DNA from: Bacteroidia bacterium
GTDB taxonomy: Bacteria > Bacteroidota > Bacteroidia > Bacteroidales > F082
Assembly (NCBI GenBank): GCA_021287165.1
Contig: JAJTAY010000010.1
Location: 62,001-126,000, forward strand
Reading direction: 5' to 3'
Length of the DNA: 64,000 nucleotides
The translations under genes and the position numbers were made by a program. Below the pieces are notes generated by a model. That model worked only from the letters and a program-made list of their open reading frames with translations. It made no database searches and was not told the origin of the DNA. Positions 1-9,258 of this stretch are shown here, in pieces; positions within the stretch are counted from its first letter, which is position 1, and each line of letters begins with the position of its first letter.

Positions 1-1
1 C

Positions 2-223
2 GAAATCCTCGTGTCGGCCCATGGCAACAGCCTTCGTGCGCTGATCATGCACCTCAAAAATATGAGCGAAGAAGAAATTATCGCCTTCAACATGCCCACA
101 GGTATTCCGTATGTGTTTGAATTTGACGATGATATAAATCTCGTTAAAGATTACTTCCTGGGCGATCCCGAAGAAATCAAAAAGCTGATGGAAGCCGTGG
201 CTAATCAGGGCAAGGCAAAATAA
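2..223 (+). CDS. gpmA: 2,3-bisphosphoglycerate-dependent phosphoglycerate mutase, C-terminal part
   Basis: The window opens inside this gene; about 73 codons are visible, ending in TAA. The piece carries the histidine-phosphatase motif [10 protein letters not shown], whose His is the second catalytic histidine of the cofactor-dependent mutase, followed by the usual GpmA tail ([14 protein letters not shown], then a [24 protein letters not shown] end). The enzyme interconverts 3- and 2-phosphoglycerate in cytoplasmic glycolysis and gluconeogenesis. The reading is open to the left edge, so the true start lies outside. A hairpin terminator follows directly. Family assignment is firm although two thirds of the protein is missing. 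Confidence 0.9.
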   Translation, partial: EILVSAHGNSLRALIMHLKNMSEEEIIAFNMPTGIPYVFEFDDDINLVKDYFLGDPEEIKKLMEAVANQGKAK

Positions 224-246
224 ATTTCTGCAAAAACATGCTTTTG

Positions 247-283
247 AGGGGTTGAAGCCATCGCTTCGACCCCTTATTTTTTG
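247..283 (+). terminator. Rho-independent terminator after gpmA
   Basis: AGGGGTTGAAGC (247-258) pairs with GCTTCGACCCCT around a 4-nt loop, with one G-T pair, and is followed by TATTTTTT. It ends the gpmA transcript. Confidence 0.8.
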
Positions 284-344
284 ACCGATAATGCCATAAT
301 TGACTGCAAATTGATAATTTCGGCCTTCAGTTTTCTTCAATTCA

Positions 345-1064
345 ATGAGCCAACGCCGCTGGGTAATCCCCGATATTCATGGTTGCAGCAAGACCCTCAG
401 GGCGCTCATCGGGCAGCAAATCAAGCCCGGAGCCCATGACGAATTGTGGTTTCTGGGCGACTATATCGACCGCGGCCCCGACAGCAAAGGCGTGATCGAC
501 TACCTTATGGAGTTGGAAAACAAAGAAATAAATCTTAAACTACTGTTGGGTAACCACGAAGACTACTGCATTAAGGCCTGGGAGAAGGACCGCAACGCCA
601 AACGATTTCTGGGTTTGCGTTTCAAATCCAAAATTCAGAAAATCTGGGAGCTGCACGGCGGCCTGCAGACTCTGGAAAGTTTTGGCGTTGAATTTGCCGG
701 CGATATTCCTGAAAAGTATATCGAATGGATGCGTAAACTGCGCTACTATGCCGAGCTGGAAGATTACATCATCGTACATGCAGGTTTGAACTTTGCCATC
801 GACGACCCGCTCACCGATCAGTTTGCGATGCTTTGGACCAAAGATTTTAAGGTTAATCCGGCTAAAATCAGGTATAAAAAAGTAATTCATGGTCACACCC
901 CGGTTGACCTGGAGTTTATGGACCATGTAATCCGAAGCCGGCAATATCATTTTATTGACCTCGACAATGGCGTTTACATCCCCAACAGACCGGGTTACGG
1001 CAACCTTACCGCCTTCGAACTTAATACTGGTCAGCTGCTGGTGCAGCCGAACATTGATTTTTAG
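345..1064 (+). CDS. Metallophosphoesterase, PPP-type serine/threonine phosphatase family
   Basis: A 239-residue cytoplasmic protein with all PPP-type dimetal motifs in order: D10-x-H12 (IPDIHG), GDYIDRG at about 38-44, GNHE at 69-72, and later histidines in IVHAGLN and IHGHTP. This is the calcineurin-like fold of bacterial PrpA/lambda-phosphatase-type enzymes and of the related dinucleoside tetraphosphatase ApaH. The substrate (phosphoprotein or Ap4A) cannot be told from the sequence. There is no signal peptide. It stands alone between a terminator and a small palindrome-bearing gap. The ATG start directly precedes the first motif and no upstream in-frame start fits better. Confidence 0.85.
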   Translation: MSQRRWVIPDIHGCSKTLRALIGQQIKPGAHDELWFLGDYIDRGPDSKGVIDYLMELENKEINLKLLLGNHEDYCIKAWEKDRNAKRFLGLRFKSKIQKIWELHGGLQTLESFGVEFAGDIPEKYIEWMRKLRYYAELEDYIIVHAGLNFAIDDPLTDQFAMLWTKDFKVNPAKIRYKKVIHGHTPVDLEFMDHVIRSRQYHFIDLDNGVYIPNRPGYGNLTAFELNTGQLLVQPNIDF

Positions 1065-1087
1065 CAATAAATTTTGTTGGTTTATTA

Positions 1088-1200
1088 GGCGTAGTCTGCA
1101 AACTACGCCACGCGACAATGAATTAAATGTTGTTAGTCGTAGTCTGCAGACTACTAATAACAGACCAACTAACAGAATACGACAAGCAGACTATGACTGA
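1088..1200. repeat. REP-like palindromic repeats between convergent genes
   Basis: Two closely related palindromes lie between convergent genes. 1088-1109 is an 8-bp perfect stem (GGCGTAGT/ACTACGCC) with a 6-nt loop. 1139-1154 is a perfect palindrome GTAGTCTGCAGACTAC. Both contain GTAGTCTGCARACTAC. A degenerate half copy (GCAGACTATGAC) lies at about 1186-1197. They resemble repetitive extragenic palindromes and could also help terminate transcription from both sides. Confidence 0.55.
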
Positions 1201-1218
1201 CAAATTTTTGCAATCAGC

Positions 1219-2166
1219 TTAAAAAACACTGATTTTCACATACCTTTTCGGATTCAGACGCACATCTTCCAGCAGCTTTCGCAGTTCTTCAGCCGATTCT
1301 TCCAATCTGCGGTAGAGCGTATCGTTTTGCATGAGCTGGCCCATAGTGCCCTGTCCGGCATTGATGCCCTGCATCAGCTTGTTGAGCTGTACCAGCGAGC
1401 TGTCGGCATGGCGCACAGCCGAGGCAATGTCGGCTTTGGCAAGCGAATCGGTAAGGGCAGTAAGGTTTTGAATGGTGCGGGTAATATTGCTGTTGTTTTG
1501 CTCAATGTTGCGCGAAATCATTTCGATGTTGTACAAAATGGATGCAATGCGCGACTGCTGTTGCACCACAATGTTGTCGATGTTTCCGGTGGTGCTTTCC
1601 AGATTGCGGATGGTTCCCGAAATGCTTTGCAGACTTTGGTTGAGGTTTTGTTTCACATTTTCGCTGATCAGGGCCTGAACGATAGTTACAAGCGAGTCGA
1701 CTGACGATAGCAGGCTTTCGGCTTTGTTTTTCAAAGGAATGACCTGAGCGTTTACCTCTTCCATGAGGCTTGCTTCCACGGCCGACTTGAGCGTATCGTT
1801 GTGTGCGGCCATTGTTGGGCTGTTGCCGAGAATAAGTTCTATGGCTTTCGATCCCATCAGGTCCGAACTGTAGATCTTGGCAATGGTGTTTGACGGAATC
1901 GGGACCTTATCGGTTACAGAGATCTCTACAACCAAACGACCGTCCATGGCCGGGTGGAAGTAAATATTCTTTACCTGTCCGACCCTGAAACCCTTGATTA
2001 ATACAGGATTAGAAGTGATGAGCCCCGAAACGTCGTTGTATTCAACAAAGAAAATCCTTTCGCGGTTGAATATGTCCCTTCCCTTGAGGAAGTTAAATCC
2101 CCAGAAAAAGACAAACAAGGCCGCAACAAACGACAATCCGACCAATATTAGTTTCGTGCTTTTCAA
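1219..2166 (-). CDS. MCE (MlaD-like) family lipid-binding protein
   Basis: 315 residues. An N-terminal signal-anchor (about residues 5-24) is followed by one MCE domain at about 35-115 (YNDVSGLITSNPVLIKGFRVG, then YSSDLMGSKAIELILG). A long helical tail predicted to be coiled-coil runs from about 135 to the end. MlaD-type proteins form hexameric periplasmic rings anchored in the inner membrane and carry phospholipids between the two membranes, working with an ABC transporter (MlaEF). No mlaE or mlaF is in this window, so the partner genes are elsewhere. It lies downstream of the amidase gene on the same strand, with its own promoter box in the 99-bp gap. Confidence 0.85.
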   Translation of the reverse strand: MKSTKLILVGLSFVAALFVFFWGFNFLKGRDIFNRERIFFVEYNDVSGLITSNPVLIKGFRVGQVKNIYFHPAMDGRLVVEISVTDKVPIPSNTIAKIYSSDLMGSKAIELILGNSPTMAAHNDTLKSAVEASLMEEVNAQVIPLKNKAESLLSSVDSLVTIVQALISENVKQNLNQSLQSISGTIRNLESTTGNIDNIVVQQQSRIASILYNIEMISRNIEQNNSNITRTIQNLTALTDSLAKADIASAVRHADSSLVQLNKLMQGINAGQGTMGQLMQNDTLYRRLEESAEELRKLLEDVRLNPKRYVKISVF

Positions 2167-2219
2167 TGTTCTGAGGTGTTAGGTTGTTTATCTTAAAGGT
2201 AAATGATGCTCATCAGATG

Positions 2220-2227
2220 CAAAGGTA
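2220..2227 (-). promoter_or_regulatory. Bacteroidetes -7 box for the MCE gene
   Basis: Minus-strand TACCTTTG matches TAnnTTTG exactly, 54 bp upstream of the ATG. No clear -33 TTTG is visible. Confidence 0.5.
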
Positions 2228-2265
2228 ATACAACGCGGTTGCAGGGACTAATGTTTTAAGCAGTT

Positions 2266-3561
2266 TCAGGGCCGGGCACTTTTCTGTGCTTCGTCGATGG
2301 TGATGCGTTGTCCGTTGAGGAATGCCACAACGAAGGCATCAGCATAACCGGATTTGCGCAATTGGTTTTGATGATTAACAGCTTCGCGGTAGTTGACAAA
2401 ATTGCCGGAGGTATATTTATACAGCCCCTTGTGAAAATATTTGTCAGGTTGCTGCACATTCCTGAACCGTTTATCCGAGACCGGAATATCCTGCGGGAAA
2501 GTGGCAAACTGCACCTTGTAAACTATTTTTCCTGGGTTTTGCTGCGGTTTTGGTGGGTTCTGCCGCACTGGCTCCTGTTTGGGAGCGGTTGTTGTTCGGG
2601 CTGGGGTATTGCTTTGTGTTGTGGCCGGTGTATTGGATCTGGTTCTGGAGGGTGTTTCAATATTGCCGGGTGTCGAGGGCTGCGGACCGGCGGCAATAGT
2701 TCCGGTGTTTTCGGCCCTCACAGCCTCTTCACGCATTTCGCGTGTGATGACACTGGTGGCATTCTCTCTTTCAAACTGCTGTTTGTAATCCCTAAAAGCC
2801 CTGTAGATGGCCGATGAAAGGTAGTTCTTGCCTTCGTCCGACATCATGAAGGCTTCCTCTTCAGGATTGGTGATAAAACCCAGCTCGACCAGCACGCTGG
2901 GCATGGTGGTGCGGTAAAGCACCAGAAATCCTGCCTGCTGCACACTGCGGTCCTTGCGGCCCAGTCGCTTGGTGAACTGCTCCTGAACGTTTTGGGCAAG
3001 GCGGATGCTTTGATTTTTATTCTCGCTCTGAAATAGCGACAAGGCTATGTAGGCTGCCGTGCTGTTGGGGTCGAAATCGCCATATTCCTCGCTGTAATTG
3101 TCTTCGAGCAGGATGGAGGCATTTTCCAGCTTGGCCACTTCGAGGTTGGCGTTGGTGCGGTGCTCACCCATCACAAAGGTTTCGGCACCAATGGCCCTGC
3201 TGTCTTTGGAGGCATTGCAATGGATGGAGATAAAAAGGTCGGCTTCGGCCTGATTGGCGATGGCAGCCCTGCGGTGCAATTCGACAAACTCGTCGGTGGT
3301 GCGGGTGTAGATGACTTTTACATCGGGCAGGTTTTGCTGAATGAGCCTTCCAGTGCGTTTGGCCACATCGAGCACAATATCTTTTTCTTTGGATTTTCGC
3401 CCCACAGCCCCCGGGTCGCGGCCGCCATGTCCCGGATCGATCACCACAGTGGTGATTTTACTGCCTTTCTGAGCCTTGGCCTGCGGGCTTGCAACCAGTG
3501 CCAAAACCACAACAAACAAGGTCAATATGCGTTCGATACCTGTCATGAGGGCATACTTCAT
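2266..3561 (-). CDS. N-acetylmuramoyl-L-alanine amidase (Amidase_3) with C-terminal SPOR-like domain
   Basis: 431 residues. A signal peptide (to about residue 30, ...SPQAKAQ) precedes a zinc amidase domain at about 36-265. Visible motifs are VVIDPGHGGRDPGA (zinc His), an SIHCNA zinc His, and VLVELGFITNPEEE with the catalytic Glu. A Thr/Pro/Asn-rich linker follows (about 290-345). The last 80 residues (VYKVQFATFPQDIP ... GYADAFVVAF) look like a SPOR domain, which binds glycan stripped of peptides. The enzyme cleaves the amide between N-acetylmuramic acid and the stem peptide in the periplasm, typically during daughter-cell separation. An alternative start six codons in would also give a signal peptide. 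It is divergent from lptD, as in many Bacteroidota. Confidence 0.9.
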   Translation of the reverse strand: MKYALMTGIERILTLFVVVLALVASPQAKAQKGSKITTVVIDPGHGGRDPGAVGRKSKEKDIVLDVAKRTGRLIQQNLPDVKVIYTRTTDEFVELHRRAAIANQAEADLFISIHCNASKDSRAIGAETFVMGEHRTNANLEVAKLENASILLEDNYSEEYGDFDPNSTAAYIALSLFQSENKNQSIRLAQNVQEQFTKRLGRKDRSVQQAGFLVLYRTTMPSVLVELGFITNPEEEAFMMSDEGKNYLSSAIYRAFRDYKQQFERENATSVITREMREEAVRAENTGTIAAGPQPSTPGNIETPSRTRSNTPATTQSNTPARTTTAPKQEPVRQNPPKPQQNPGKIVYKVQFATFPQDIPVSDKRFRNVQQPDKYFHKGLYKYTSGNFVNYREAVNHQNQLRKSGYADAFVVAFLNGQRITIDEAQKSARP

Positions 3562-3568
3562 AACGAGC

Positions 3569-3576
3569 TATATTTG
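3569..3576 (+). promoter_or_regulatory. -7 box for lptD
   Basis: TATATTTG is an exact TAnnTTTG match. It places the transcript start near 3582, which makes a start codon at 3585 doubtful (see lptD). Confidence 0.5.
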
Positions 3577-3584
3577 CAGTTGTT

Positions 3585-6275
3585 TTGTACACACCGCACC
3601 ACAAATATAATCAAAACTGCCCAGGGTGGCCGTCTGTAGCCCTGTTCTGCAGCCTTCGCAAGAATGGCTTTGTTCTTTCGTTGGTGTGGTTAGCTTTAAT
3701 TTTTGTGTTTAACGTTCACAAATCCAGCGCATTAGCTTCGCCCTCATTTTTAACTGTTTTTCAGCAACCTACCGACACCCTTCAGCCCGACACCTTAACA
3801 CAAACCATTCCTGTAAAGCAAAAGCTCGAAACAAAGGTGGAACGCTCGGCCAACGACAGCATAGTGCAGGACTTGAAAAACAGGATGGTGCACCTTTATG
3901 GCAATGCGGTGGTAGTATATGGCGACATCAAGCTCGAAGCCGCATACATTCGGTTTAACTTCGAGACCAATCAGGTGTATGCCAGGGGAGTGGAAGATTC
4001 AACCGGAAAACTCATCGGCAGGCCCAAGTTTACTGACAAAGACCAAACCTTCGAGTCGAACGAGCTTAACTACAATTTCGATAGCAAGAAAGGCATCATC
4101 CGAAATGTGGTTACCGAAGACGGGCAAGGTTTTCTACTTGGCCAGAAAGTGAAAAAGATGGCCGACAACACCATCAACATCCGCTCGGGGGCCTACACCA
4201 CCTGCAGCGATCACGACCACCCGCACTTCGAGTTCAGGTTCAACAAGTCGAGGGTGATACCCGGCAGTAAGATTGTCACCGGTCCGGCATGGTTAGTCAT
4301 CGAAGGCATGCCTTTGCCGCTGGCTTTGCCTTTTGGCATGTTTCCCAACCGCACCACCCGCAAATCGGGCGTCAGGGTACCCACCTACGGCGAGTCGGCC
4401 AACAGAGGTTTTTACTTCGAAAACGGTGGCTTTTACTGGGCCATCAACGACCGCATGGACCTCGATATAGTCGGCGACATCTACACCCGTGGAAGCTGGG
4501 CGCTAAAACCGGTGTTTCGGTATGTAAAACGTTATAAATACAGCGGCAGCTTCAACCTTAACTATGCGATCAACATCCTGGGCGTGGAAGGCAATCCCGA
4601 CTACCGCCGCTCGCGCGACTTCAGGGTGCGGTGGTCGCACCGGCAAGACCCTAAGGCCAGGCCGGTGGGGCGCTTTTCGGCCGATGTGAATGTGAGCAGC
4701 AGCAACTTCAATGCCTTCAATCCCAGCACCTCGAACGATTACCTGAGCAACGAGTTCAAGTCGTCAGTAGCCTATCAGACCAATTTCAACAACAAGGTGT
4801 TTCTCACCGCCAATGCCAGCCACCGTCAAAATACCAAGACCAAGATGGTGGAAGTGAGCCTGCCCGAGCTCACCCTCAATACAAACACGCTCTATCCCCT
4901 CAAGCGCAGAAATGCCGTAGGTAGTGAGCGATGGTACGAAGCGCTTACCGTAGGTTACACACTCAGCGCACGCAACAGCCTCAGCCTGCCCGACTCCATG
5001 TTTTTTAAACCCGATGCACTGAAGCAGATGCGCAACGGTATTCAGCAGAGCATACCCGTGAGTCTGCCACTTAAAGTGCTCAAATATTTCTCGCTCAGCA
5101 ACTCAATAAGCATCACCAACCGCAACTATTTCAGCAACCTGGAGCGCTATTGGGTGAACGATACTATAATTAAGGGTACTGACACCATAATCGGTTATGC
5201 AAAAACCGATACGGTTTACCGTTTCAACAATGTTTTCGACTTTAACGTTTCTACTAACCTTAGTACCAAGGTTTTCGGCATGGTAGCATTCAAGAAAGGT
5301 CCGGTTCGTGCCATACGCCATGTGTTTACGCCCCGCATCGGGGCAAGCTATACACCGGCTTTTTCCGAGCCGCGATGGGGTTATTATGGTCGTTACATCG
5401 ACGGTAATGGCGTTGAACAAATTTATTCGAAGTATGATGGTGCTCTTTTTGGCAGCCCTTCGCGCGACAAATCGGGACGCATCAACTTCGGCTTCAGCAA
5501 CAACCTGGAAATGAAGGTGCGCGCACGCAAAGACACCATCACGGGCATGCGTAAAGTGATCCTCATCGAAGACCTAACGGTTTCAGGAGGCTACGATCTG
5601 GCGCGCGATTCGCTGAATATGAGCCTCATCAGCGTGAGCGGACGCACAAGGCTGCTCAAAAATCTCACAGTACAGTACAACAGCAGCTGGGACCCCTATG
5701 CCATCGATTCGGCCGGGAAAACCATCAACAAATGGGAGTGGGACGTAAACCGCCGTTTGCTCCGCAAAACCAATGCCACCTGGAGTTTGGGCGCCTCGTG
5801 GAACCTGAGCCAGAAAGATTTTGAGAAAAAAACCACCAAGGCGCCCCCACAGCGACAACCGGGAATGGCCACTGAAGCCGAGCTCAGCGAAATTGACCGA
5901 AACCCCGAATCTTTCATCGACTGGTCAATCCCCTGGTCGCTATCGATCAACTATACCCTGCGCTACAACAACACTCCCCATTATGCAGGGCCGGTGCCGC
6001 TGGGGCAAAACAAAGTGGTTCAGACCCTTGGCTTTTCTGGCGACATCAGCATCACCCCGAAATGGAAGATTCAGGCGCAGTCGGGCTGGGACTTCGAAGC
6101 CAAAGGCCTGTCGTACACCTCCATCAACATCTACCGCGACCTGCACTGCTGGGAAATGCGTTTCAACTGGATTCCGCTGGGTTTCCGCAAAAGCTGGAAC
6201 TTCACCATCAACGTCAAGTCGCCCGTGCTGCAGGACCTAAAGCTCACCCGCAAGAAGGACTTCCGCGATTTTTAG
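3585..6275 (+). CDS. lptD: Putative LPS-assembly protein LptD (OstA-like outer-membrane barrel)
   Basis: About 896 residues if read from the TTG at 3585. A hydrophobic export segment lies near residues 28-52. Next comes an OstA-like repeat domain at about 85-190 ([23 protein letters not shown], then [10 protein letters not shown]). A long beta-barrel with alternating aromatic strands runs to the C-terminus. LptD with LptE inserts lipopolysaccharide into the outer leaflet. This is the Bacteroidota form, and no cysteine pattern like that of E. coli is evident. The start is uncertain: no ATG lies near the export segment and the -7 box sits immediately upstream, so a TTG or GTG start at about 3681-3684 is possible. 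It is followed by ridA with a 53-bp gap. Confidence 0.85.
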   Translation: MYTPHHKYNQNCPGWPSVALFCSLRKNGFVLSLVWLALIFVFNVHKSSALASPSFLTVFQQPTDTLQPDTLTQTIPVKQKLETKVERSANDSIVQDLKNRMVHLYGNAVVVYGDIKLEAAYIRFNFETNQVYARGVEDSTGKLIGRPKFTDKDQTFESNELNYNFDSKKGIIRNVVTEDGQGFLLGQKVKKMADNTINIRSGAYTTCSDHDHPHFEFRFNKSRVIPGSKIVTGPAWLVIEGMPLPLALPFGMFPNRTTRKSGVRVPTYGESANRGFYFENGGFYWAINDRMDLDIVGDIYTRGSWALKPVFRYVKRYKYSGSFNLNYAINILGVEGNPDYRRSRDFRVRWSHRQDPKARPVGRFSADVNVSSSNFNAFNPSTSNDYLSNEFKSSVAYQTNFNNKVFLTANASHRQNTKTKMVEVSLPELTLNTNTLYPLKRRNAVGSERWYEALTVGYTLSARNSLSLPDSMFFKPDALKQMRNGIQQSIPVSLPLKVLKYFSLSNSISITNRNYFSNLERYWVNDTIIKGTDTIIGYAKTDTVYRFNNVFDFNVSTNLSTKVFGMVAFKKGPVRAIRHVFTPRIGASYTPAFSEPRWGYYGRYIDGNGVEQIYSKYDGALFGSPSRDKSGRINFGFSNNLEMKVRARKDTITGMRKVILIEDLTVSGGYDLARDSLNMSLISVSGRTRLLKNLTVQYNSSWDPYAIDSAGKTINKWEWDVNRRLLRKTNATWSLGASWNLSQKDFEKKTTKAPPQRQPGMATEAELSEIDRNPESFIDWSIPWSLSINYTLRYNNTPHYAGPVPLGQNKVVQTLGFSGDISITPKWKIQAQSGWDFEAKGLSYTSINIYRDLHCWEMRFNWIPLGFRKSWNFTINVKSPVLQDLKLTRKKDFRDF
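3602..3609 (-). promoter_or_regulatory. -7 box for the amidase gene
   Basis: Minus-strand TATATTTG, an exact TAnnTTTG match, 41 bp upstream of the amidase ATG. It overlaps the 5' end of the divergent lptD reading frame, so the two promoters are interleaved. Confidence 0.5.
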
Positions 6276-6328
6276 CGGGTTTGGCCGGCAAAACCGTCCT
6301 TTTGCCTAACTTGTCCAAAAATTTTCCC

Positions 6329-6709
6329 ATGAAAAAGATCATCCACACCGAACAGGCGCCTAAAGCCATAGGACCTTACAGTCAGGCTGTTGAAATCAAC
6401 GGTATGTTGTTCATTTCAGGTCAGATCCCCATCGACCCGGCCACAGGCAAGGTGGTCGAAGGCGACATCACAGCCCAAACCGAGCAGGTGATGAAAAACA
6501 TTGGCGCCATCCTCAGCGCAGCCGGCTACACCTTTGCCGATGTGGTAAAATCGACCTGCCTGCTGGCCGACATGGCCGACTTTGCTGCCATGAACCTGGT
6601 TTACGGCCGCTATTATGCCGAAAACCCGCCCGCCCGGGCCGCCTTTGCCGTAAAAACCCTGCCGCTCAATGTGCTGGTGGAGATTGAGACCATTGCGGTG
6701 AAAGGGTAG
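6329..6709 (+). CDS. ridA: RidA family enamine/imine deaminase
   Basis: 126 residues, the usual RidA length, starting at [21 protein letters not shown]. Family hallmarks are [22 protein letters not shown]103 in PPARAAF (the conserved substrate-binding Arg) and the VEIETIAV end. RidA hydrolyses reactive 2-aminoacrylate and related enamines formed by PLP enzymes, releasing ammonia, in the cytoplasm. The frame is open upstream into lptD, but homology and the ATG at 6329 fix the start. It is probably transcribed with lptD. Confidence 0.93.
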   Translation: MKKIIHTEQAPKAIGPYSQAVEINGMLFISGQIPIDPATGKVVEGDITAQTEQVMKNIGAILSAAGYTFADVVKSTCLLADMADFAAMNLVYGRYYAENPPARAAFAVKTLPLNVLVEIETIAVKG

Positions 6710-6731
6710 GGGGAAAGCTTCGTACAGATCA

Positions 6732-7313
6732 CTACCCGAAGCTGGAGCTCAAAAAATTCCGCATCATCTGCCCGCCACCCTCGGTCATGTACGACTCGGG
6801 GTGAAACTGCACCCCATACACGGGCAACTGACGATGCTCAAAGGCCATGATGTTGCCCTGCAAATCGGTGGCGGTTATTTTGAGTGCAGGAGGGAGACTG
6901 GCCGGGTCAACCACCCACGAATGGTAGCGGCCGCAATGGATGCGAGGCTCCAGCCCCCTGAAAAGCAGGCTGTCCGTGTCAACATCCACCGGGCTGCGCT
7001 CGCCGTGGGCGCTGTGGCTCAGCTGCACAAGCCGGGCACCAAAAAATTCGGCTATGGCCTGGTGGCCCAGACAAACACCCAGCATGGGCACCTTGCCGGC
7101 ATACAGCCTGATGTATTCGGCAAGAAAACCCGACTCGGAAGGCAGCCCCGGCCCCGGCGACAGCACAATGCGGTCGAAATGCCCTTTGATTAAAGCGGGC
7201 TCGTCGTCGCAGGTGCGGATAACCAACTGATGTTCAACACCGCACTCGCGCAACAGTTGCACAAGGTTGTAGGTGAACGAGTCGTGATTGTCGAGAAGCA
7301 GCACCTGCAGCAT
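6732..7313 (-). CDS. Class I glutamine amidotransferase, anthranilate/aminodeoxychorismate synthase component II
   Basis: 193 residues from the ATG at 7313 (MLQVLLLDNHDSFTYNL, the typical start). Motifs: LSPGPGLP (oxyanion-hole region), the nucleophile Cys81 in MLGVCLGHQAIAEFFGA, and the catalytic His-Glu in VQFHPESY near the C-terminus. The subunit releases ammonia from glutamine for TrpE (anthranilate) or PabB (aminodeoxychorismate). Neither partner is in the window, so TrpG and PabA cannot be told apart here. The isolated position fits PabA slightly better. A longer upstream-extended frame overlaps the promoter of the divergent hydrolase and was not used. Confidence 0.9.
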   Translation of the reverse strand: MLQVLLLDNHDSFTYNLVQLLRECGVEHQLVIRTCDDEPALIKGHFDRIVLSPGPGLPSESGFLAEYIRLYAGKVPMLGVCLGHQAIAEFFGARLVQLSHSAHGERSPVDVDTDSLLFRGLEPRIHCGRYHSWVVDPASLPPALKITATDLQGNIMAFEHRQLPVYGVQFHPESYMTEGGGQMMRNFLSSSFG

Positions 7314-7408
7314 GAACCGGATTTTGTGCAAAAGTAGGAAGCGCGCTCCAAATAGCGGACTCATCTCAAAATTGCCCGCCTGAACACATAGCTGCAGCGA
7401 CAAAGCTT

Positions 7409-7416
7409 TATTTTTG
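7409..7416 (+). promoter_or_regulatory. -7 box for the MBL-fold hydrolase
   Basis: TATTTTTG is an exact TAnnTTTG match, 16 nt before the ATG at 7432. Confidence 0.5.
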
Positions 7417-7431
7417 GAAAAAATCGAAGGT

Positions 7432-8280
7432 ATGAAACTCATCCCCATAGAAACCGGTAATCTTAAACTCGACGGCGGCGCTATGTTTGGTGTGGTGCCC
7501 AAAGTGCTCTGGAGCAAGGTGTATCCCTGCGACGAAAACAACCTATGCAACTGGGCCATGCGCTGCCTGCTGGTGGTTGACGGCGACAGGCGAATCCTCA
7601 TTGATAACGGCATTGGCAACAAGCAGGACGAAAAATGGCTGAGCCATTACTACCTCAACGGCGATGCCACCCTCGAATCGTCGCTGGCGGCTGCCGGCTA
7701 CAAGCCCGAAGACATTACCGATATGGTGATCACCCACATGCACTTCGACCACTGCGGTGGCAGCGTAAAGTGGAATGCCGACCGCACAGGCTTCGAACTG
7801 GCTTTTCCAAACGCCACCTACTGGACCAGCCGGCAGCAGTTTGAGTGGGCCACCCAGCCCAACCGCCGCGAGGAGGCCTCCTACCTCAAGGAAAACATCC
7901 TGCCCATACACGAAAGCGGACAGCTCCGCCTCATTGAGGAAGAGGGCGAATATATTCCCAACATCACCTTTAAACTTTACAACGGACACACCGAAGGCCA
8001 GGTGATACCGCACATACGCTTCAACGGCCACACCGTGGTTTTCATGGCCGATCTGCTGCCCTCCTCGGCCCATGTGCCCATGCCCTGGATCATGGCCTAC
8101 GACACCCGCCCGCTCGAGACCCTCAAAGACAAGGAGCGCTTTTACGCCGAAGCCCTCGAAAACAACTACATTCTATTCCTTGAGCACGACCTCTACACCG
8201 AAGCCATCACCCTGCTGCAAACCCCCAAAGGTGCCAGGGTGGACAAAAAAGGCAAGCTGGCTGAATTGCTGAATGGATAA
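7432..8280 (+). CDS. Metallo-beta-lactamase-fold hydrolase
   Basis: 282 residues starting MKLIPIETGNLKLDGGAMFG. The metal motif THMHFDHCGG gives H102, H104, D106 and H107, with further ligands in NGHTEGQ and an HD pair in LEHDLYTE near the end. It belongs to the lactonase/hydrolase branch of the family (AttM/AhlD-like layout), with no signal peptide. The substrate is unknown. The last 42 codons (8155-8280) recur almost exactly at 10671-10796, fused to a different gene. This gene is the intact copy and looks like an ordinary chromosomal gene, GC-richer than the region downstream. Confidence 0.88.
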   Translation: MKLIPIETGNLKLDGGAMFGVVPKVLWSKVYPCDENNLCNWAMRCLLVVDGDRRILIDNGIGNKQDEKWLSHYYLNGDATLESSLAAAGYKPEDITDMVITHMHFDHCGGSVKWNADRTGFELAFPNATYWTSRQQFEWATQPNRREEASYLKENILPIHESGQLRLIEEEGEYIPNITFKLYNGHTEGQVIPHIRFNGHTVVFMADLLPSSAHVPMPWIMAYDTRPLETLKDKERFYAEALENNYILFLEHDLYTEAITLLQTPKGARVDKKGKLAELLNG

Positions 8281-8480
8281 TTCAGCTTGTGTAAACTATT
8301 GCTAGCGGGAGATAAGGTTTATTGTCAACCTGTCTTGGACCTATCACAAACAATGATCTTCTGATCCATAAATTTGTCTTTTCCCGCGCCTTTTCAGGTG
8401 TTTTGAAGAGAAATGTTGTCATTTAAAAGAGAAAATCTACCATCAGAGCAGTCAAGCCGGCGACATGCTGTTTTGAGGAC
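8155..8480 (+). repeat. Duplicated block I, first copy (hydrolase tail plus downstream spacer)
   Basis: Matches 10671-11005. Over the coding tail only about four differences in 126 bases are seen. The next 80-90 bases are clearly more diverged, then similarity rises again from about 8360. The left edge is the 9-mer CTCGAAAAC (8155-8163), which is also present in the receptor gene at 13959-13967. Confidence 0.85.
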
Positions 8481-8520
8481 AATGCAAGCCCCGTCCACCT
8501 CATTTTTTGAATTTGGGTTT

Positions 8521-8767
8521 GCGGCGGGATAGTTTTTTCAACATTTTCAAGACACACATTATCAATGGTTTGTAAAATATTTTGAAAATTTCTCAAAAAT
8601 TTCGATGAGATTTTGACCTCGAGTGGTATTAATGTTCAATAGAGAACACAATAGGCGAGAAAGAAGGAAGCATATCAGTCGGACGAGCAGCAGTAAATTG
8701 TATGAAACCTGCCAAGGAGTGGCGGGATATACTTTGCTCTGTTGCAGCCATTTTTTCAGGCCTTGAA
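8521..8767 (+). repeat. Duplicated block III, first copy (non-coding spacer)
   Basis: Aligns without gaps to 11768-12014, 247 bases each. About 12 differences were counted by eye, and none in roughly the first 110 bases. The rest of the 8281-8817 gap is AT-rich and holds no convincing gene. Similarity stops sharply at 8767/12014, where the two cassettes become unrelated at base level. Confidence 0.85.
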
Positions 8768-8817
8768 AGTTTTTTGAAAATATACTTGTTTTACAAAGTC
8801 CAGACTTATCACCTATT

Positions 8818-9015
8818 ATGTATATGTATTACCCCTTAATCATCACATTTCTTGTTCTGGCCGCTTTGTTAATGTTAAGCGCAATCAGAGATATTATCAG
8901 ATTGAAGCATGACAAGAGGCTTCTTTATCTGATTATTCTGTTCACTGTGCTGGGAAGTATTGTTTATTTCCAGGTAATTCGCCCATCAATAACAAGAAAG
9001 CTAAAACCGAAATAA
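8818..9015 (+). CDS. Small two-helix membrane protein
   Basis: 65 residues. Two hydrophobic helices (about 5-22 and 34-54) are separated by a basic loop (RLKHDKR), and the tail is basic (RKLKPK). The pattern recalls the N-terminal membrane unit of cardiolipin-synthase-like proteins (PLDc_N-like), but this is only a resemblance. It lies inside the diverged core of the first cassette, just after the repeat edge. The second cassette has no counterpart. Confidence 0.55.
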   Translation: MYMYYPLIITFLVLAALLMLSAIRDIIRLKHDKRLLYLIILFTVLGSIVYFQVIRPSITRKLKPK

Positions 9016-9077
9016 TTCACGCGTCTTTCATCGCTAATTCACGCGCCTCTGCAAGTAGCGAAAATTGTTAAGCCTCC

Positions 9078-9179
9078 GTGTTAACTTGCCCGGATGGCCG
9101 GCAACATTATGTTGTGTGGTGCAATGCCAGCGATTGGTGGACATGGTCCGAATTGCTGTGTGGAGTAAGAATTAACTGA
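9078..9179 (+). pseudogene. Cysteine-peptide remnant, first cassette
   Basis: A 33-codon frame from a GTG at 9078 to a TGA at 9177, too short to be obvious as a gene. It ends HYVVWCNASDWWTWSELLC plus five residues. This aligns without gaps to residues 32-50 of the secreted peptide in the second cassette: same His, same Cys-to-Cys distance of 13, and shared Ala, Asp, aromatic and Trp positions. No signal peptide precedes it (an in-frame TAA lies at 9069-9071), so it is probably a 5'-truncated copy. The preceding bases hold an 11-bp direct repeat TAATTCACGCG (9013-9023 and 9035-9045). Confidence 0.5.
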
Positions 9180-9209
9180 GAAACTGACAAACCTCAAAAC
9201 CAACAACCA

Positions 9210-9241
9210 ACTGAGCCTCAGTTTTTAAACTGTGGCTCAGT
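9210..9241 (+). terminator. Hairpin between peptide remnant and GLPGLI gene, first cassette
   Basis: ACTGAGCCTCAGTTT pairs with AAACTGTGGCTCAGT (15 bp, one mismatch) around TT and is followed by TTAAAA. It sits between the peptide and the GLPGLI start, as in the second cassette, and may act as a partial terminator or attenuator. It covers the GTG at 9232, which argues for the ATG at 9259 as the GLPGLI start. Confidence 0.65.
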
Positions 9242-9258
9242 TTAAAATCCAGAAGCAA

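Noticed and set aside
1088..1200. The GTAGTCTGC palindromes as a CRISPR array
   Set aside because: Only two full copies, self-complementary repeats, and no spacers of constant length or cas genes.
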